64,000 nucleotides of DNA from Devosia sp. 1566 (GCF_004005995.1 NZ_CP034767.1:2604001-2668000); one strand, 5' to 3'; positions 8,963-19,366 are shown, numbered from the stretch's first letter. Notes: generated by a model not told the origin, from the sequence alone. Made by a program: numbers and translations.

Positions 8963-8991
8963 CGCCATCCTATTTGCCGAGGACTGACCCA

Positions 8992-10158
8992 ATGAAACTT
9001 GGACGCGAACTGGCCGAACTGACCGCCGGCCTTGATGCGCTTTACCGCAGCCACAACACCGCTGCTGGCTTTCTGGATCGCGAGGGGCTGATCCCGGTTG
9101 CGGTCGCCGATGTGGCGCCCCGCCCCTTGCGCGATTACGCCGAAGCGCGCGCCGCGCTCGAAGCGCTGCAGGCGCGCATTCCCGCCCAGGCAGAAAGCGA
9201 TCTGCGCCGCGACTACCTGCTGGAAATGATCGATTCGCTCCTCGCCCTGGTGACCACCTTCGAGGGGGCGCCCATTTCCTTTGCGGATCGGGTGCGCCGC
9301 CAGATCCGGGTCGAAACCACCAAGGTGCCACCCGCGATCATCGAGGCCTATCGGGACACGATCCGCGACAAGCTGATCGAGATTGGTCAGTGGACCGGCG
9401 ACATTTCAGCCGATGTGCGTCGCTGGGAAGCCTCGGTTCGCGTCCCGGCCGACCAGGTCATCGACACCATGCGCGAGCTGACCAAGGTGGTGCGCGAGCG
9501 GGTCAGCGCCCGCATGTATGATTTCCGCCATGAATGGATCGAGCCCCAGGAGCTGCGCGATGTGCCCTTCTCGGCCTATTGCGACTTTCCCGCGCGCAAG
9601 CAGTATCTCAACCTCGACCATCCCTACACGACCTATGCGCTCAAGCACCTGGCCTGCCACGAAGCCTTTCCCGGACATCTCGTGCACCTCGCCCTGCGCC
9701 AGCAATATGTGGCCGAAGGCACCATGCCGCTCGATGGAGCGCAGGTCGTTACCAGCTCGGCCAGCAGCGCGCTCTTCGAGGGCATCGCCGACAACGGCCT
9801 CTTCTTCATCGATTGGGTGGAAACCCCCGAGGACGAACTGGCCGTCGCCCTCCAGCGCATGCGCGCCGCCCTGCGCTGCAATGCCGCCTGGATGCTGCAC
9901 AACGACAACATGTCGGCCGATCTGATCGCGCCGATTATGGCCGAACAGAGCTTTGAGGAGCTTCACGCCATCAAGTCCAAATTGCGCTTCCTGCGCCATG
10001 GACTGCGCGCACCCTTTGTTTATTCCTATTGGTGCGGCGACATGGCGGTGCACGACCTTTGGAAGACTGTCCCGAAGGAACGCCACGCCGAGTTCTGGGC
10101 CTATCTCTACGGCAACATGCATACGCCAACCACACTGGCGCGGTACTGGAAGTCCTGA
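8992..10158 (+). CDS. DUF885-family putative metallohydrolase
   Basis: 388 residues, alpha-helical. The key motif HEAFPGH begins at about residue 223 (HLACHEAFPGHLVHL), the variant zinc motif of DUF885 proteins, with a downstream ALFEGIADNG segment that could give the third ligand. DUF885 members are often annotated as putative peptidases or lipoprotein-like hydrolases; most are unstudied. ATG at 8992 follows GAGGA; a TTG at 8974 is less likely. The protein is shorter than typical secreted DUF885 members and has no signal peptide, so it should be cytoplasmic. Confidence 0.8.
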   Translation: MKLGRELAELTAGLDALYRSHNTAAGFLDREGLIPVAVADVAPRPLRDYAEARAALEALQARIPAQAESDLRRDYLLEMIDSLLALVTTFEGAPISFADRVRRQIRVETTKVPPAIIEAYRDTIRDKLIEIGQWTGDISADVRRWEASVRVPADQVIDTMRELTKVVRERVSARMYDFRHEWIEPQELRDVPFSAYCDFPARKQYLNLDHPYTTYALKHLACHEAFPGHLVHLALRQQYVAEGTMPLDGAQVVTSSASSALFEGIADNGLFFIDWVETPEDELAVALQRMRAALRCNAAWMLHNDNMSADLIAPIMAEQSFEELHAIKSKLRFLRHGLRAPFVYSYWCGDMAVHDLWKTVPKERHAEFWAYLYGNMHTPTTLARYWKS

Positions 10159-10229
10159 ACCACCCGATCCTGACCACCGGCAAGCCTCCCATTGCCGATG
10201 GTCATCACCGCTGCATTTATTCCAACCTG

Positions 10230-10252
10230 ACCGAGGCCGGTCCGGTCTCGGT
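10230..10252. terminator. Possible hairpin between convergent genes
   Basis: ACCGAGGCCGG and CCGGTCTCGGT form a nearly perfect 11-bp stem (one mismatch) between the DUF885 gene and the convergent putR. There is no T-run; terminator function is uncertain. Confidence 0.35.
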
Positions 10253-10278
10253 CACCAGGCGCTCCGCCCCTCCGTGCC

Positions 10279-10746
10279 CTATTCCGCCTGGTCCTTCACC
10301 GCCTCCATCGACACATGCGTGCTGGTATGGGCCACATGGGGCAGGCTGCTGATGCGCTCGCCCAGCACTTCGCGATAATCGGCGATATCCTTGGTGCGCA
10401 CCTTGAGCAGGTAATCAAAGCTCGAGGCGATCATATGCGCCTGCTCCACTTCGGGAATGGCGCGCACTGCCTTGTTGAAGGCGTTGAGCGCCGCCTTGCG
10501 CGTATCACTGAGCTTGACCTCCACAAAAGCCACATGCGGCAAGCCCATCCGGTCCGGATTGATCACCGCGCGATAGCCCAGGATGTACTTGGCATCCTCC
10601 AGCCGCTTGATCCGCGCCTGGCACGGCGTCTTGCTCAAATTCACCCGCCGGCTCAACTCGGCCACGCTGATCCGGCCGTTCTGCGCCAGCTCGTGCAGGA
10701 TGCGACGGTCGATCGGGTCCAATGCGTCGTGATCGGCAAGGTTCAC
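10279..10746 (-). CDS. putR: Lrp/AsnC-family regulator of proline utilisation (PutR-like)
   Basis: 155 residues: an N-terminal helix-turn-helix (ILHELAQNGRISVAELSRRV and KTPCQARIKRLE) followed by an AsnC ligand-binding domain (about residues 70-145). The start chosen is the GTG at 10746, preceded by TAGGAGAA at ideal spacing; an upstream TTG (10773) lacks such a site. It is divergent from putA, which lacks the N-terminal ribbon-helix-helix repressor domain of enterobacterial PutA. An Lrp-type activator, as known for Agrobacterium and Rhodobacter PutR, fits this pair. The name rests on this context. Confidence 0.87.
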   Translation of the reverse strand: MNLADHDALDPIDRRILHELAQNGRISVAELSRRVNLSKTPCQARIKRLEDAKYILGYRAVINPDRMGLPHVAFVEVKLSDTRKAALNAFNKAVRAIPEVEQAHMIASSFDYLLKVRTKDIADYREVLGERISSLPHVAHTSTHVSMEAVKDQAE

Positions 10747-10897
10747 AGGCGTTTCTCCTAGAAGCTGCTCCAACTATATTGCATTAGGCCGGATCCAGCC
10801 ACCATATCGGGCGAAATGCCTTTAGGCGCAGCATTATCTTCTACCTGCCTTCCGGCCGAGATACTCGACCGGGAAGGGTTGCCCTGGAGCCCCCCAA

Positions 10898-13800
10898 TTG
10901 TCTGAAATCGCTGCTGCCCGCCAAACTCTTCACGCCCGTAATCTGGCCGACGAGACTGCTCTCGTTGGGCAGCTGATTGCCGATACCGGCCTGTCCCCTG
11001 CCGAGCGCAGCGCGATCTCGGCGCAGGCCGAAAAGCTGGTGACGACCGTGCGCACCGGCAATCGCCTTGGCCTCATGGAATCCTTCCTCGCCGAATATGG
11101 TCTCGCCACCGACGAGGGCGTGGCCCTGATGTCGCTGGCCGAAGCGCTGCTGCGCGTCCCCGACGCCGAAACCGTTGATGCCCTCATCCACGACAAGGTA
11201 GGCGGCTCCGACTGGGCCAGCCATTTCGGCGGCTCCTCCAACCAGCTCGTCAACTTCTCCTCCTGGGCCCTCAGCCTCACCGCCGATGTGCTGGGCGACC
11301 CGGAAGTCGGGCCCAAGAATGCGCTCCATCGTGCCGTCGCGCGCCTGGGCGAACCGGTGATCCGTACTGCCGTCGGCCAGGCCATGCGGCTCCTCGGCTC
11401 CCAGTTCGTCTTTGGCCGCACCATCGACGAAGCCATCACCAATGCCCGCAAGCCCGAGGCGCTGGGCTACCGCTATTCCTATGACATGCTGGGCGAAGCC
11501 GCCCGCACCTCCGCCGATGCCGAGCGGTATGCGGAAGCGTATAGCCGCGCCATCGCCACCCTCGCCCCCCGCTGCACCGCCCCGTCCGTGCGCGACAATC
11601 CCGGCATTTCGGTCAAGCTTTCGGCCCTTCACCCCCGCTACGAGTTCGCGCAGCGCGAGAGGGTGATGAGCGAACTGGTTGCCACGACTCGGCAATTGGC
11701 GCTCGCCGCCCGGGCCGCCAATATGGGCTTCAACATCGATGCCGAGGAAGCCGACCGGCTCGATCTGTCGCTCGACATCATCGCCGAAGTGCTCGCCACG
11801 CCCGAATTGGCCGGCTGGGACGGCTTTGGCGTCGTGGTCCAGGCCTATGGCAAGCGCGTCCTGCCCCTCATCGATTGGCTCGATGCCACCGCCCGTTCGC
11901 TCGATCGCCGCATCATGGTGCGCCTCGTAAAGGGCGCCTATTGGGACGCCGAAATCAAGCGCGCCCAGGTGCTGGGGCTCGATGGCTATCCCGTCTTCAC
12001 CCGCAAGGCCGCGACCGATGTCAGCTACATCGCCGCCGCCCGCAAGCTCCTTGCGGCCGAGGCGATCTACCCGCAATTTGCCACCCACAACGCCCACACG
12101 GCCGCCGCGGTCCTCCATCTCGCCGCACAAGCCGGCAAGCCCAAGGACAGCTTCGAGTTCCAGCGCCTTCATGGCATGGGCGAGCGCCTCCACGAAGTGC
12201 TGCGCACCGCCCACGGCACCCGCACCCGCATCTATGCCCCGGTCGGCGCCCACAAGGACCTGCTCGCCTATCTCGTCCGCCGCCTGCTCGAAAACGGCGC
12301 CAACGGCTCCTTTGTCTACCAGATCGCCGACGAGAACATCCCGGCCGCTGTGGTCGCCGAGGACCCCATCGCCAAGCTTCTCGCTTTGGGCGACGCCATC
12401 CCCAATCCGGCCATCCCCGCCCCGGCCAATATCTTTGCGCCCCGCCGCAACTCGGCCGGGCTCGATCTCACCGACCCCGTCGCCTTCCCGGCCGCCGAGG
12501 CCGCGCGCAACGCCTTTGCCACCACCCAATGGCACGCCCACGCCCTGACCGCGCTCGCCAACGATCCCGCCTCGGGCGCGCAGGCGCAAACCCTCACCAA
12601 CCCCGCCAAGCCAGCCGACATTCTGGGCACCGTGGTCGACGCCCTCCCGCACGAGATCGAAGGCGCTATCGCCGCAGCCACCCACTCCGGCTGGTCCAAG
12701 GAGCCCGTCGCCCGCCGCGCCGACCTCTTGCGCGCCGTTGCCGATCTCTACGAAGCCAACCGCGCCGAGTTCTTCGCCCTCCTTACCCGTGAAGCCGGCA
12801 AGACCTGGGCCGACGCCGTGGCGGAGGTCCGCGAAGCCGTCGACTTCCTGCGCTACTATGCCCGCGGCGCCGAACGGCAAACCCTTGGCGCGCCGTGCGG
12901 CCCCTTCACCGCCATCTCGCCCTGGAACTTCCCCCTCGCCATCTTCACCGGCCAGATCGCGGCCGCGCTGGTGGCCGGCAATCCGGTGCTGGCCAAGCCC
13001 GCGCCCCAGACCCCGCTGATCGCCTTCCGCGCGGTCCAGCTGATGCACGAAGCCGGCATTCCCCGCGACGCCATCCAGCTCCTCACCGGCGCCGGTGAAG
13101 TCGGCACCGCGCTCACCTCCCACCCCGCCATTGCCGGCGTCGTCTTCACCGGCTCCATCGCCACCGCCCGCCGGATCGATGGGGCCATGGCCGCCAATCT
13201 GGCGCCCACCGCACCCCTCATCGCCGAAACCGGCGGCCTTAACGCCATGATCGTCGACTCCACCGCCCTGCCCGAACAGGCCGTGCGCGACATCATCGCG
13301 TCCGCCTTCCAGTCCGCCGGCCAGCGCTGCTCGGCCCTGCGCGTGCTTTACGTGCAGGAAGAAGCGGCCGAGCGGACCCTCGAAATGCTCAAGGGCGCCA
13401 TGGACGAGCTGACTCTCGGCGATCCCTGGCACCTCAGCACCGATATCGGCCCCGTCATCGATGAGGCCGCCCGCAGCAAGATCGAGGCACATATCGAGAG
13501 CTTTGCGCGCTCGGGCAATCTCATCCACCGCCTGCCGACCCCAGCGGGCGGCACCTTTGTCGCCCCCGCCGTGCTGCGCGTGTCCGGCATCGAGGCGCTG
13601 GCCGAAGAGATCTTTGGCCCCGTGCTCCATGTCGCGACCTTCAAGGCCACTGAGCTCGACGCCGTCATCGCCGCCATCAACCGCTCGGGCTATGGCCTCA
13701 CCTTTGGCCTCCACACCCGCATTTCCTCGCGGGTGCGTCTCGTGTCCAGCGCCGTCCAGGCCGGCAATATCTATGTCAACCGCAACCAGATCGGCGCCGT

Positions 13801-14290
13801 AGTCGGCTCGCAGCCCTTTGGCGGCGAGGGCCTTTCGGGCACCGGCCCCAAGGCGGGCGGCCCGCATTATCTGCCCCGCTTCACCATCGGTGCTCCCGAG
13901 GGCAAGACCATGCCCCTCCCCCTGCCCGGCCCCACCGGGGAGTCCAACGTCATGCATGTGAGCCCGCGCGGCACCGTGCTCTGCCTTGGCCCCACCCCGG
14001 CCGATCAGCAGGCCCAGGCCAATCTGGCCGCCACGCTCGGCAACACCGCCCTTCTGGCCGAACTCGACCTCGACGTGCTCCAGCACGCCCAGACCTTTGA
14101 TGCGGTGGCTTATTTCGGCGCGGACAGCCAGCTCGGCGCCATCCGCCAGGCCCTGAGCCAGCGCAGCGGCCCCATCCTGCCGCTCGTAACCAGCAAGGAC
14201 GACGCCCTGCGCCTCGTCGTGGAACGCCATGTCTGCATCGACACCACAGCCGCCGGCGGCAACGCCACCCTGATGGCCCAGGCCGGCTAG
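10898..14290 (+). CDS. putA: Bifunctional proline dehydrogenase / L-glutamate-5-semialdehyde dehydrogenase
   Basis: 1130 residues. The FAD-dependent proline dehydrogenase barrel spans about residues 60-470 and the NAD-dependent aldehyde dehydrogenase about 550-1010, with a C-terminal extension. In the ALDH half, catalytic Cys811 lies in SAGQRCSALR and Glu near 777 in IAETGGLN; the PutA GGEGLSGTGPKAGG segment follows. The enzyme oxidises proline to glutamate with channelling of the intermediate and donates electrons to membrane quinone. The start is a TTG at 10898 behind CTGGAG; no better in-frame ATG precedes the conserved N-terminus. A convergent-gene terminator follows. Confidence 0.95.
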   Translation: MSEIAAARQTLHARNLADETALVGQLIADTGLSPAERSAISAQAEKLVTTVRTGNRLGLMESFLAEYGLATDEGVALMSLAEALLRVPDAETVDALIHDKVGGSDWASHFGGSSNQLVNFSSWALSLTADVLGDPEVGPKNALHRAVARLGEPVIRTAVGQAMRLLGSQFVFGRTIDEAITNARKPEALGYRYSYDMLGEAARTSADAERYAEAYSRAIATLAPRCTAPSVRDNPGISVKLSALHPRYEFAQRERVMSELVATTRQLALAARAANMGFNIDAEEADRLDLSLDIIAEVLATPELAGWDGFGVVVQAYGKRVLPLIDWLDATARSLDRRIMVRLVKGAYWDAEIKRAQVLGLDGYPVFTRKAATDVSYIAAARKLLAAEAIYPQFATHNAHTAAAVLHLAAQAGKPKDSFEFQRLHGMGERLHEVLRTAHGTRTRIYAPVGAHKDLLAYLVRRLLENGANGSFVYQIADENIPAAVVAEDPIAKLLALGDAIPNPAIPAPANIFAPRRNSAGLDLTDPVAFPAAEAARNAFATTQWHAHALTALANDPASGAQAQTLTNPAKPADILGTVVDALPHEIEGAIAAATHSGWSKEPVARRADLLRAVADLYEANRAEFFALLTREAGKTWADAVAEVREAVDFLRYYARGAERQTLGAPCGPFTAISPWNFPLAIFTGQIAAALVAGNPVLAKPAPQTPLIAFRAVQLMHEAGIPRDAIQLLTGAGEVGTALTSHPAIAGVVFTGSIATARRIDGAMAANLAPTAPLIAETGGLNAMIVDSTALPEQAVRDIIASAFQSAGQRCSALRVLYVQEEAAERTLEMLKGAMDELTLGDPWHLSTDIGPVIDEAARSKIEAHIESFARSGNLIHRLPTPAGGTFVAPAVLRVSGIEALAEEIFGPVLHVATFKATELDAVIAAINRSGYGLTFGLHTRISSRVRLVSSAVQAGNIYVNRNQIGAVVGSQPFGGEGLSGTGPKAGGPHYLPRFTIGAPEGKTMPLPLPGPTGESNVMHVSPRGTVLCLGPTPADQQAQANLAATLGNTALLAELDLDVLQHAQTFDAVAYFGADSQLGAIRQALSQRSGPILPLVTSKDDALRLVVERHVCIDTTAAGGNATLMAQAG

Positions 14291-14312
14291 CCAAGCCGGC
14301 TAACCGCCCCAA

Positions 14313-14350
14313 CAAAAAAAACCCGCTGGCAGCACCAGCGGGCTTTTCTT
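14313..14350. terminator. Bidirectional intrinsic terminator between putA and the ridA-like gene
   Basis: A perfect 8-bp stem CCCGCTGG / CCAGCGGG (14322-14329 and 14335-14342, 5-nt loop) is flanked by an A-run on the left and a T-rich run on the right. It can terminate both convergent transcripts. Confidence 0.9.
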
Positions 14351-14355
14351 TAGCC

Positions 14356-14703
14356 TTATGCGACCGCCGCGGTCGCCACGAACTCGACCTTGTAGCCGGG
14401 GTCCGCCAACAGCGCCTGCACGCAGGCCCGCGTCGGCTTCTGCTCGGGGTCGATCCAGCTGTCGTAGACGCTGTTCATCCCAGCGAAGTCACCGATATCG
14501 GCCAGATACACCGCCATGGTCAGCAGCTGCGCCTTGCTGCTCCCCGCCTCCGCCAGCAACCGCTCCACTGCCGCCAGCGCCTGCTGCGTTTGCCCCAGGA
14601 TATCGAGGCTCGTATCCTCGGCCACCTGCCCCGCCAGATACACGACGCCGCCATGCACCACGGCCTGGCTCATGCGCTTGCCCATTTCCATTCGCTTGAT
14701 CAT
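14356..14703 (-). CDS. RidA-family (YjgF/YER057c/UK114) protein
   Basis: 115 residues, the typical length of a RidA subunit. The family Arg is present in PTRACVQ, and the N-terminal HGGVVYLAGQVAED and central GSSKAQLLTMAVYLADI segments are standard. RidA enzymes hydrolyse reactive enamine/imine intermediates released by PLP enzymes and amino-acid oxidases. The ATG overlaps the stop of the cyclodeaminase-like gene (ATGA), so it is translationally coupled and is the last gene of the operon. This coupling suggests that imine or enamine chemistry occurs in the pathway. Confidence 0.92.
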   Translation of the reverse strand: MIKRMEMGKRMSQAVVHGGVVYLAGQVAEDTSLDILGQTQQALAAVERLLAEAGSSKAQLLTMAVYLADIGDFAGMNSVYDSWIDPEQKPTRACVQALLADPGYKVEFVATAAVA

Positions 14704-15668
14704 GCGATCTCCTCGGCGCCCAGGCGCTCCATCACCAATTCCGCCCCCGCCAGATCTTCGAGGGCATGCCCCGCCGATTTGAACAGGGTGATATCCTCCG
14801 GCGCCCGCCGCCAGCGCGGCGCTTCGCCCAGCAGTTCGGCCAGCTCGGTTACGTCAGCTGCATCCAGCACACCAGCCGCGAGCGGCTGGGCGATGTCGCC
14901 GGTTTCGGTTTTTGTGTGCGGCACGTCGACCACCACCCGCGCCTTGCGCACCAGGGCATCATCGCTTTCGCGCATGTCGCGGCGGAACCCGCCGACGAGG
15001 TCGATATGCGTGCCCGGCCGCACCTGGTCGCCCAAAATGATGGGCTCGCGCGCCAGCGTCGCCGCTGAAACGATCTGCGCCTGCCCCACGGCCTCGGCCA
15101 GTTCCCCGGCCGCGCTCGCGGCAATCCCGCGCGCATGGAGGCTCGCGGCCAGCGCCTCGGCCTTTTCCACATTGCGCCCCCAGATCAGCACCCGCTTGGG
15201 CCGCAACACCGCCCAATAGGCCTCCGCCAGTGCTTCGGCGACGCTCCCCGTCCCCACCACAAGGAGGGTTTCGGGCTCGGGACTAGCCAGCACCGAAGCG
15301 GCCAGCACCGATGCTGCGGCCGTGCGCCGCGTGGTCAGCGCGTGCCCGTCGATCGTGCCCAGCGGCTCGCCGCTCGCGGCATCGAGCACCATATAGATCG
15401 CCCGCAGCGCCCCGCCCGGCCGGTTGCCCAGCTCGGGCAAGACCGTCACGAGCTTGACCCCGATCAGCTTTCCCGGCCGCACGGCCGGCATCACCAGCAG
15501 CGTGCCCGCAGTTTGCCCCGGCGCCGCCTCGATCGGCACGGCCTGCCGGCTCGGCGCCGTGGGTGGCGCTAAAAACGCCTCGCGCAGTTTTGCCACCAGC
15601 GATGGATAATCCAGCAACCGCTCGACCGTAGCCGCGTCGATCACCTTGAGTGCGGTTGTCCCCGCCAT
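14700..15668 (-). CDS. Ornithine cyclodeaminase / mu-crystallin family protein
   Basis: 322 residues with the OCD fold: an N-terminal segment with KLVTVLPELGN, an NAD-binding Rossmann region from about residue 130 (LLVVGTGSVAEALAEAYWAV), and THIDLVGGFRRDMRE, a conserved family segment. Members include ornithine cyclodeaminase, ketimine reductases, alanine dehydrogenases and EutC of ectoine operons. It overlaps the UgpC-like gene upstream and the ridA-like gene downstream. Its presence beside RidA and an M24 protein argues for an amino-acid-derived rather than purely sugar substrate for this operon; the exact reaction is unknown. Confidence 0.9.
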   Translation of the reverse strand: MAGTTALKVIDAATVERLLDYPSLVAKLREAFLAPPTAPSRQAVPIEAAPGQTAGTLLVMPAVRPGKLIGVKLVTVLPELGNRPGGALRAIYMVLDAASGEPLGTIDGHALTTRRTAAASVLAASVLASPEPETLLVVGTGSVAEALAEAYWAVLRPKRVLIWGRNVEKAEALAASLHARGIAASAAGELAEAVGQAQIVSAATLAREPIILGDQVRPGTHIDLVGGFRRDMRESDDALVRKARVVVDVPHTKTETGDIAQPLAAGVLDAADVTELAELLGEAPRWRRAPEDITLFKSAGHALEDLAGAELVMERLGAEEIA

Positions 15669-16762
15669 CAGTAGATGACCTTGTCGGTCGCAGGATCGAT
15701 CAGGTGCATGCTGTCCATGTCGACGGTGAGGGCAATCGTTTGCTTGGGCGCGGCCTGAAAGGAAGGCGCCACCCGCGCGCAGACATTGTCCGTGCCCACC
15801 CGCATATAGAGGAGCGTCTCGGCCCCCAGCGGCTCCACCAGATCCACGGTCCCGCTGAGCGCGGCGGTGTTCGGGCGGTCATGCACATTGCTGAAGGCTT
15901 CGGGCCGCAGCCCCAGCACCACGTCGCGCCCGGCAAATGGCGCATAGGCATCCCGTCGCGAAGCGGGCACGGCGAGCCGCTGCTCGCCCGGCAGCTGCAC
16001 GAACAGCCCGTCGCCCTCGCCCACCAGCCGGCCATTGAGGAAGTTCATTGCCGGCGAGCCGATAAAGCCCGCCACGAACCGGCTCACCGGCTTGTTGTAG
16101 AGTTCCTGGGGCGGCCCCGCCTGCTCGATGATGCCATTATTCATCACCACCACCCGGTCGGCCATGGTCATGGCCTCGATCTGGTCATGGGTCACATAAA
16201 CCGTGGTGGTCGGGATCTGCTGGTGCAGCCGCTTGATCTCGGTACGCATCTGCACGCGCAGCTTGGCGTCGAGGTTGCTCAGCGGCTCGTCGAACAGAAA
16301 CACTTTGGGGTTGCGCACAATGGCGCGTCCCATGGCCACGCGCTGGCGCTGCCCGCCCGACAGCATGCGCGGCTTGCGTTTGAGCAGTGGCTCGATCTCG
16401 AGCACCCGCGCGGCTTCCGCCACTCGCGCCGCCACTTCCGCCTTGGGCATGCGTCGTTGTCGCAAGCCAAAGGCGATGTTGTCGTAAACCGTCATATGCG
16501 GATAAAGCGCATAGTTCTGGAACACCATGGCGATGTCGCGTCGCCCCGGCTCGACATCGTTGATGGTCTTGTCGTCGATGCGGATCTCGCCACCCGAAAT
16601 GGTTTCGAGCCCCGCGATCATGCGCAGTGTCGTGGATTTACCGCAACCCGAGGGTCCCACCAGCGCCACGAACTCGCTGTCGGCGATTTCGAGATCGATG
16701 CCCCGGACGGCCTGAAAGGTCTGGTATGACTTGGTCAGGTTGCGGATCGAAAGATGGGCCAT
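15668..16762 (-). CDS. Sugar-type ABC transporter ATP-binding protein (UgpC/MalK type)
   Basis: 364 residues, cytoplasmic ATPase of a CUT1 importer. Walker [10 protein letters not shown], signature [14 protein letters not shown], Walker [13 protein letters not shown], and switch VTHDQ. A C-terminal TOBE-type regulatory domain follows (about residues 240-364). The ATG at 16762 has AAGGAG at good spacing; in-frame extension to 16978 enters the upstream gene. It probably serves the MalF/MalG-like permeases encoded further upstream in the same operon. Confidence 0.94.
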   Translation of the reverse strand: MAHLSIRNLTKSYQTFQAVRGIDLEIADSEFVALVGPSGCGKSTTLRMIAGLETISGGEIRIDDKTINDVEPGRRDIAMVFQNYALYPHMTVYDNIAFGLRQRRMPKAEVAARVAEAARVLEIEPLLKRKPRMLSGGQRQRVAMGRAIVRNPKVFLFDEPLSNLDAKLRVQMRTEIKRLHQQIPTTTVYVTHDQIEAMTMADRVVVMNNGIIEQAGPPQELYNKPVSRFVAGFIGSPAMNFLNGRLVGEGDGLFVQLPGEQRLAVPASRRDAYAPFAGRDVVLGLRPEAFSNVHDRPNTAALSGTVDLVEPLGAETLLYMRVGTDNVCARVAPSFQAAPKQTIALTVDMDSMHLIDPATDKVIY

Positions 16763-16784
16763 GTCGGCTCCTTCCTGTGAGAGC

Positions 16785-18143
16785 TTAGGCGCGAGCCAGC
16801 AGCATGTTGGACGCCAGCCAGAAGGGCGGCAGGCAGAGCGGGGTCGAGGACATCGGCAGGATGGCATCGTGAATGGCGACCCCGAGCTCGTCGCGCATAA
16901 AGGCGCGGCGCTGCTCGATGCGCGTATAAACCTGCGGATGGCGCGTCCGGAGCTCTTCGCGCAGCTTGGCATCGGCAAAGGTCACCGCATCTTCGCAGTT
17001 GAGCGCCCAGCCATTGGGCATCGGCACCGGGATCACGTCGATCTGGAAGGGCATGCCCGAAGCGATACGGCTTTGCGAGCCCGGCCGCACCGGCGAGTTC
17101 AGCCATTCGTCATGGCCCGTCAGGTGCCCGGGATTGAGCGCTGAACCCAGGCCGCCGCGCGCCAGCGCGCCGGTCACCGCATCGTGGATTTCGCCACCGG
17201 TGACCCCGAGATCGGCTGTTTCATACCAGGTGATCAGGCCTTCGAAATAGCTCTTGGCAGTGGCGAGGAACGCCTCGTCATGGTCGGTCACGAGCCCGGC
17301 GCGCGACGCGAGCCCACCCCAAAAGCTCACCGCGGCCGAAATGCCGTTGCCCTTGCCGATGATGCGCCCGGTTGGGCTCGAGAGACCGATCACCGGCCCC
17401 GAAGCATCGCTGGTGGTCAGCATTGGGTGGCAGTTCATCGGCTCGCCGGCATAGCCCATGCGGCTCGCCGCCAGCAATTCGCTGTCCCCGGCCTGGATGC
17501 CGGTCACCATGCGCCACACTGCCGCCGAAGCGCGCGCCGCGCCCCATTCATAGGCGGCGATCTGGTCGGCATCCACCACCGAGCGCAGGCCTTCGGTTTC
17601 ATGCATCAGCACCGGGGTGGCTTCTGCCGGGCTCTGCCCGGTGATGCGCTTGAGCAGGATCGGCAGGTAAGCGGGCACGAACAGGCCCGGCTCCTCGCCG
17701 TCCCATTCCGCCCCTTCGAAATACTTCCAGCCGACAACCCCCACGCTGTCACCGCTCTTGATCCCGCATTCGCGCAGCACCGCCTCGACACTCGGACGGC
17801 GCGAGCGGTCCTGGGCCAAGAGGCTCATCGACTGGGCCAGCATCACCTGCTTGCCCGGCAGCGGGGAAATGGCGGTATAGCTTTCATCCTCATTGCCCAC
17901 GACGAAGATGCGCTGCTCCCCCGGGCCGAGGAGCAAGAGGGCCTCCTCGAAGCGCGGATCAAAGCCCGACATGAACATGATGTTGGCGTTGTGCTCGCGG
18001 TCGGCATAGATCACGAGCCAATCATGGCCGGCACGCCGATAGGCCTCGTTGCACCGCGCCGCATAGGTCGTGCCCGGAATGGCGGGCTGCTGCAGGGGAA
18101 CCTCAATGGCCGGCGCGGCAATGGAACGAAGGGCAATGGTCAT
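16785..18143 (-). CDS. M24-family (creatinase/aminopeptidase fold) protein lacking canonical metal ligands
   Basis: 452 residues, start at 18143 behind AAAGGACC. The N-terminal creatinase-like domain is followed by a pita-bread domain. Metal sites are heavily altered: the region that should hold the two Asp reads [16 protein letters not shown] with neither Asp, the first Glu site reads FQIDVIP (Asp), while the His segment GHLTGHDEW and the final NCEDAV Glu remain recognisable. A metal-dependent aminopeptidase is therefore unlikely; a creatinase-like or ectoine-hydrolase-like activity, or an unknown one, fits better. It lies between the ROK regulator and the UgpC gene of the CUT1 operon. Confidence 0.8.
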   Translation of the reverse strand: MTIALRSIAAPAIEVPLQQPAIPGTTYAARCNEAYRRAGHDWLVIYADREHNANIMFMSGFDPRFEEALLLLGPGEQRIFVVGNEDESYTAISPLPGKQVMLAQSMSLLAQDRSRRPSVEAVLRECGIKSGDSVGVVGWKYFEGAEWDGEEPGLFVPAYLPILLKRITGQSPAEATPVLMHETEGLRSVVDADQIAAYEWGAARASAAVWRMVTGIQAGDSELLAASRMGYAGEPMNCHPMLTTSDASGPVIGLSSPTGRIIGKGNGISAAVSFWGGLASRAGLVTDHDEAFLATAKSYFEGLITWYETADLGVTGGEIHDAVTGALARGGLGSALNPGHLTGHDEWLNSPVRPGSQSRIASGMPFQIDVIPVPMPNGWALNCEDAVTFADAKLREELRTRHPQVYTRIEQRRAFMRDELGVAIHDAILPMSSTPLCLPPFWLASNMLLARA

Positions 18144-18157
18144 CAATAAAGGTCCTT

Positions 18158-19366
18158 TCAGCTCGCCGCAGATTCTGCGGCAGATGGGTCGGCAGCGCTG
18201 GGCGCATGCCAGAGCGGCGCCTTGGCGCCCGAAAAATTGGTGCAGCCTTCCAGCGCCAGGGCGACCCCGCCCAGCGGCACATTGTTGGTGCTGAGGCTCG
18301 AGAATTCGATCCGGCAATCCTGCAGCGCTGCGGGCAGCGCCAGCTCCTCGACGGCGTGGATCATCGAGTTGCGGATAAAGGGCGCCAGCCGCGCCAGACT
18401 CCCCCCGAGGATCACCCGCGGCGGATCGAAGATATTGATGAGGTTGGACACCCCGATCCCGAGATAACTGCCCATTTCAGCCAGCACATGCAGCGCCAGC
18501 TCGTTGCCCGCTTCGGCGAGGTTGAGCAGCTCGGCGGTCGAGGACACCTGCACCCCGTCCTGCTGCAGCCGCTGCGCCAGCGCGAAATCCGACACATAGG
18601 CCGACAGGCACCCGGTATTGCCGCAGCGGCACAGCCGCCCATTGGGCACGATCTTGGTGTGGCCGAACTCGCCGGCATAGCCGCCATGGCCCCGAAACAG
18701 CGCGCCATCGAGAAACAGGCCCGCGCCCACGCCCGAGGAGCTGTCGAGATAGATGAAGGTCTCGTCCTCGGCGGCGCTGCCGAACAGATATTCGGCCATC
18801 GCATCGGCATTGCAGTTGTTGTCGATGTAGAGCGACGCCTCGACGGCATTGTCGAGCAGGCTGCGCAATTCGAGGTCGCGCCATCCCAGGTTGGGCGAAT
18901 GGGCGAGGTGCCCGTCGCGCCCCACCAGGCCCGGCACCGACACCCCCACGGCGCGCACTTCGTTCATGCTGCGACCGATGCTGGCCACCAGCTCGCCAAT
19001 TCCGGCGCGCAATTCGGCGGCGAGTTCGGAGCGATGCGGCAGCGTGCGCGTCACCTGTCCCAGCGGCGCCCCGTCGAGCCCCGTTACCACATAGCTGATC
19101 TCACCGGGCACGGGATGCACCCCGACCAGCAGGCCCCCATTGGCCGAGATCGAAATGCGCTCCCCAGGCCGCCCGCGCCCCTTGCCCGCGACCTTGGTGG
19201 CGCGCTCGATCAGACCAATGGCCTCGAAATCCTTGAGGATCGCCGACACTGTCGACTTGTCCGTCTCGGCCTTGTCGGCGATCTCGCGCTGCGAGGCATT
19301 GGGATTGAGCCGGATCGCATGGAAGATGCGCGAGGCATGGATCTGGCGAACAACAGATGGATGCAT
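18158..19366 (-). CDS. ROK-family transcriptional regulator (NagC/XylR type)
   Basis: 402 residues. N-terminal winged helix (about residues 8-60: SQREIADKAETDKSTVSAIL), then an actin-like ROK domain. The ROK zinc motif is CRCGNTGCLSAY, and GHGGYAGEFGHTKI is the family sugar/ATP-site segment. A GAGGGA box precedes the ATG at 19366. Being inside the transporter operon, it probably represses the operon until a sugar-like or derived ligand binds. No DNA site could be assigned. Confidence 0.9.
   Translation of the reverse strand: MHPSVVRQIHASRIFHAIRLNPNASQREIADKAETDKSTVSAILKDFEAIGLIERATKVAGKGRGRPGERISISANGGLLVGVHPVPGEISYVVTGLDGAPLGQVTRTLPHRSELAAELRAGIGELVASIGRSMNEVRAVGVSVPGLVGRDGHLAHSPNLGWRDLELRSLLDNAVEASLYIDNNCNADAMAEYLFGSAAEDETFIYLDSSSGVGAGLFLDGALFRGHGGYAGEFGHTKIVPNGRLCRCGNTGCLSAYVSDFALAQRLQQDGVQVSSTAELLNLAEAGNELALHVLAEMGSYLGIGVSNLINIFDPPRVILGGSLARLAPFIRNSMIHAVEELALPAALQDCRIEFSSLSTNNVPLGGVALALEGCTNFSGAKAPLWHAPSAADPSAAESAAS

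Noticed and set aside
10841..14230. 1129-codon open frame antisense to putA
   Set aside because: It mirrors the putA codons on the other strand, as expected in GC-rich DNA with strong third-position bias. It shows Gly/Ala/Asp/His-rich low-complexity sequence and no domain.
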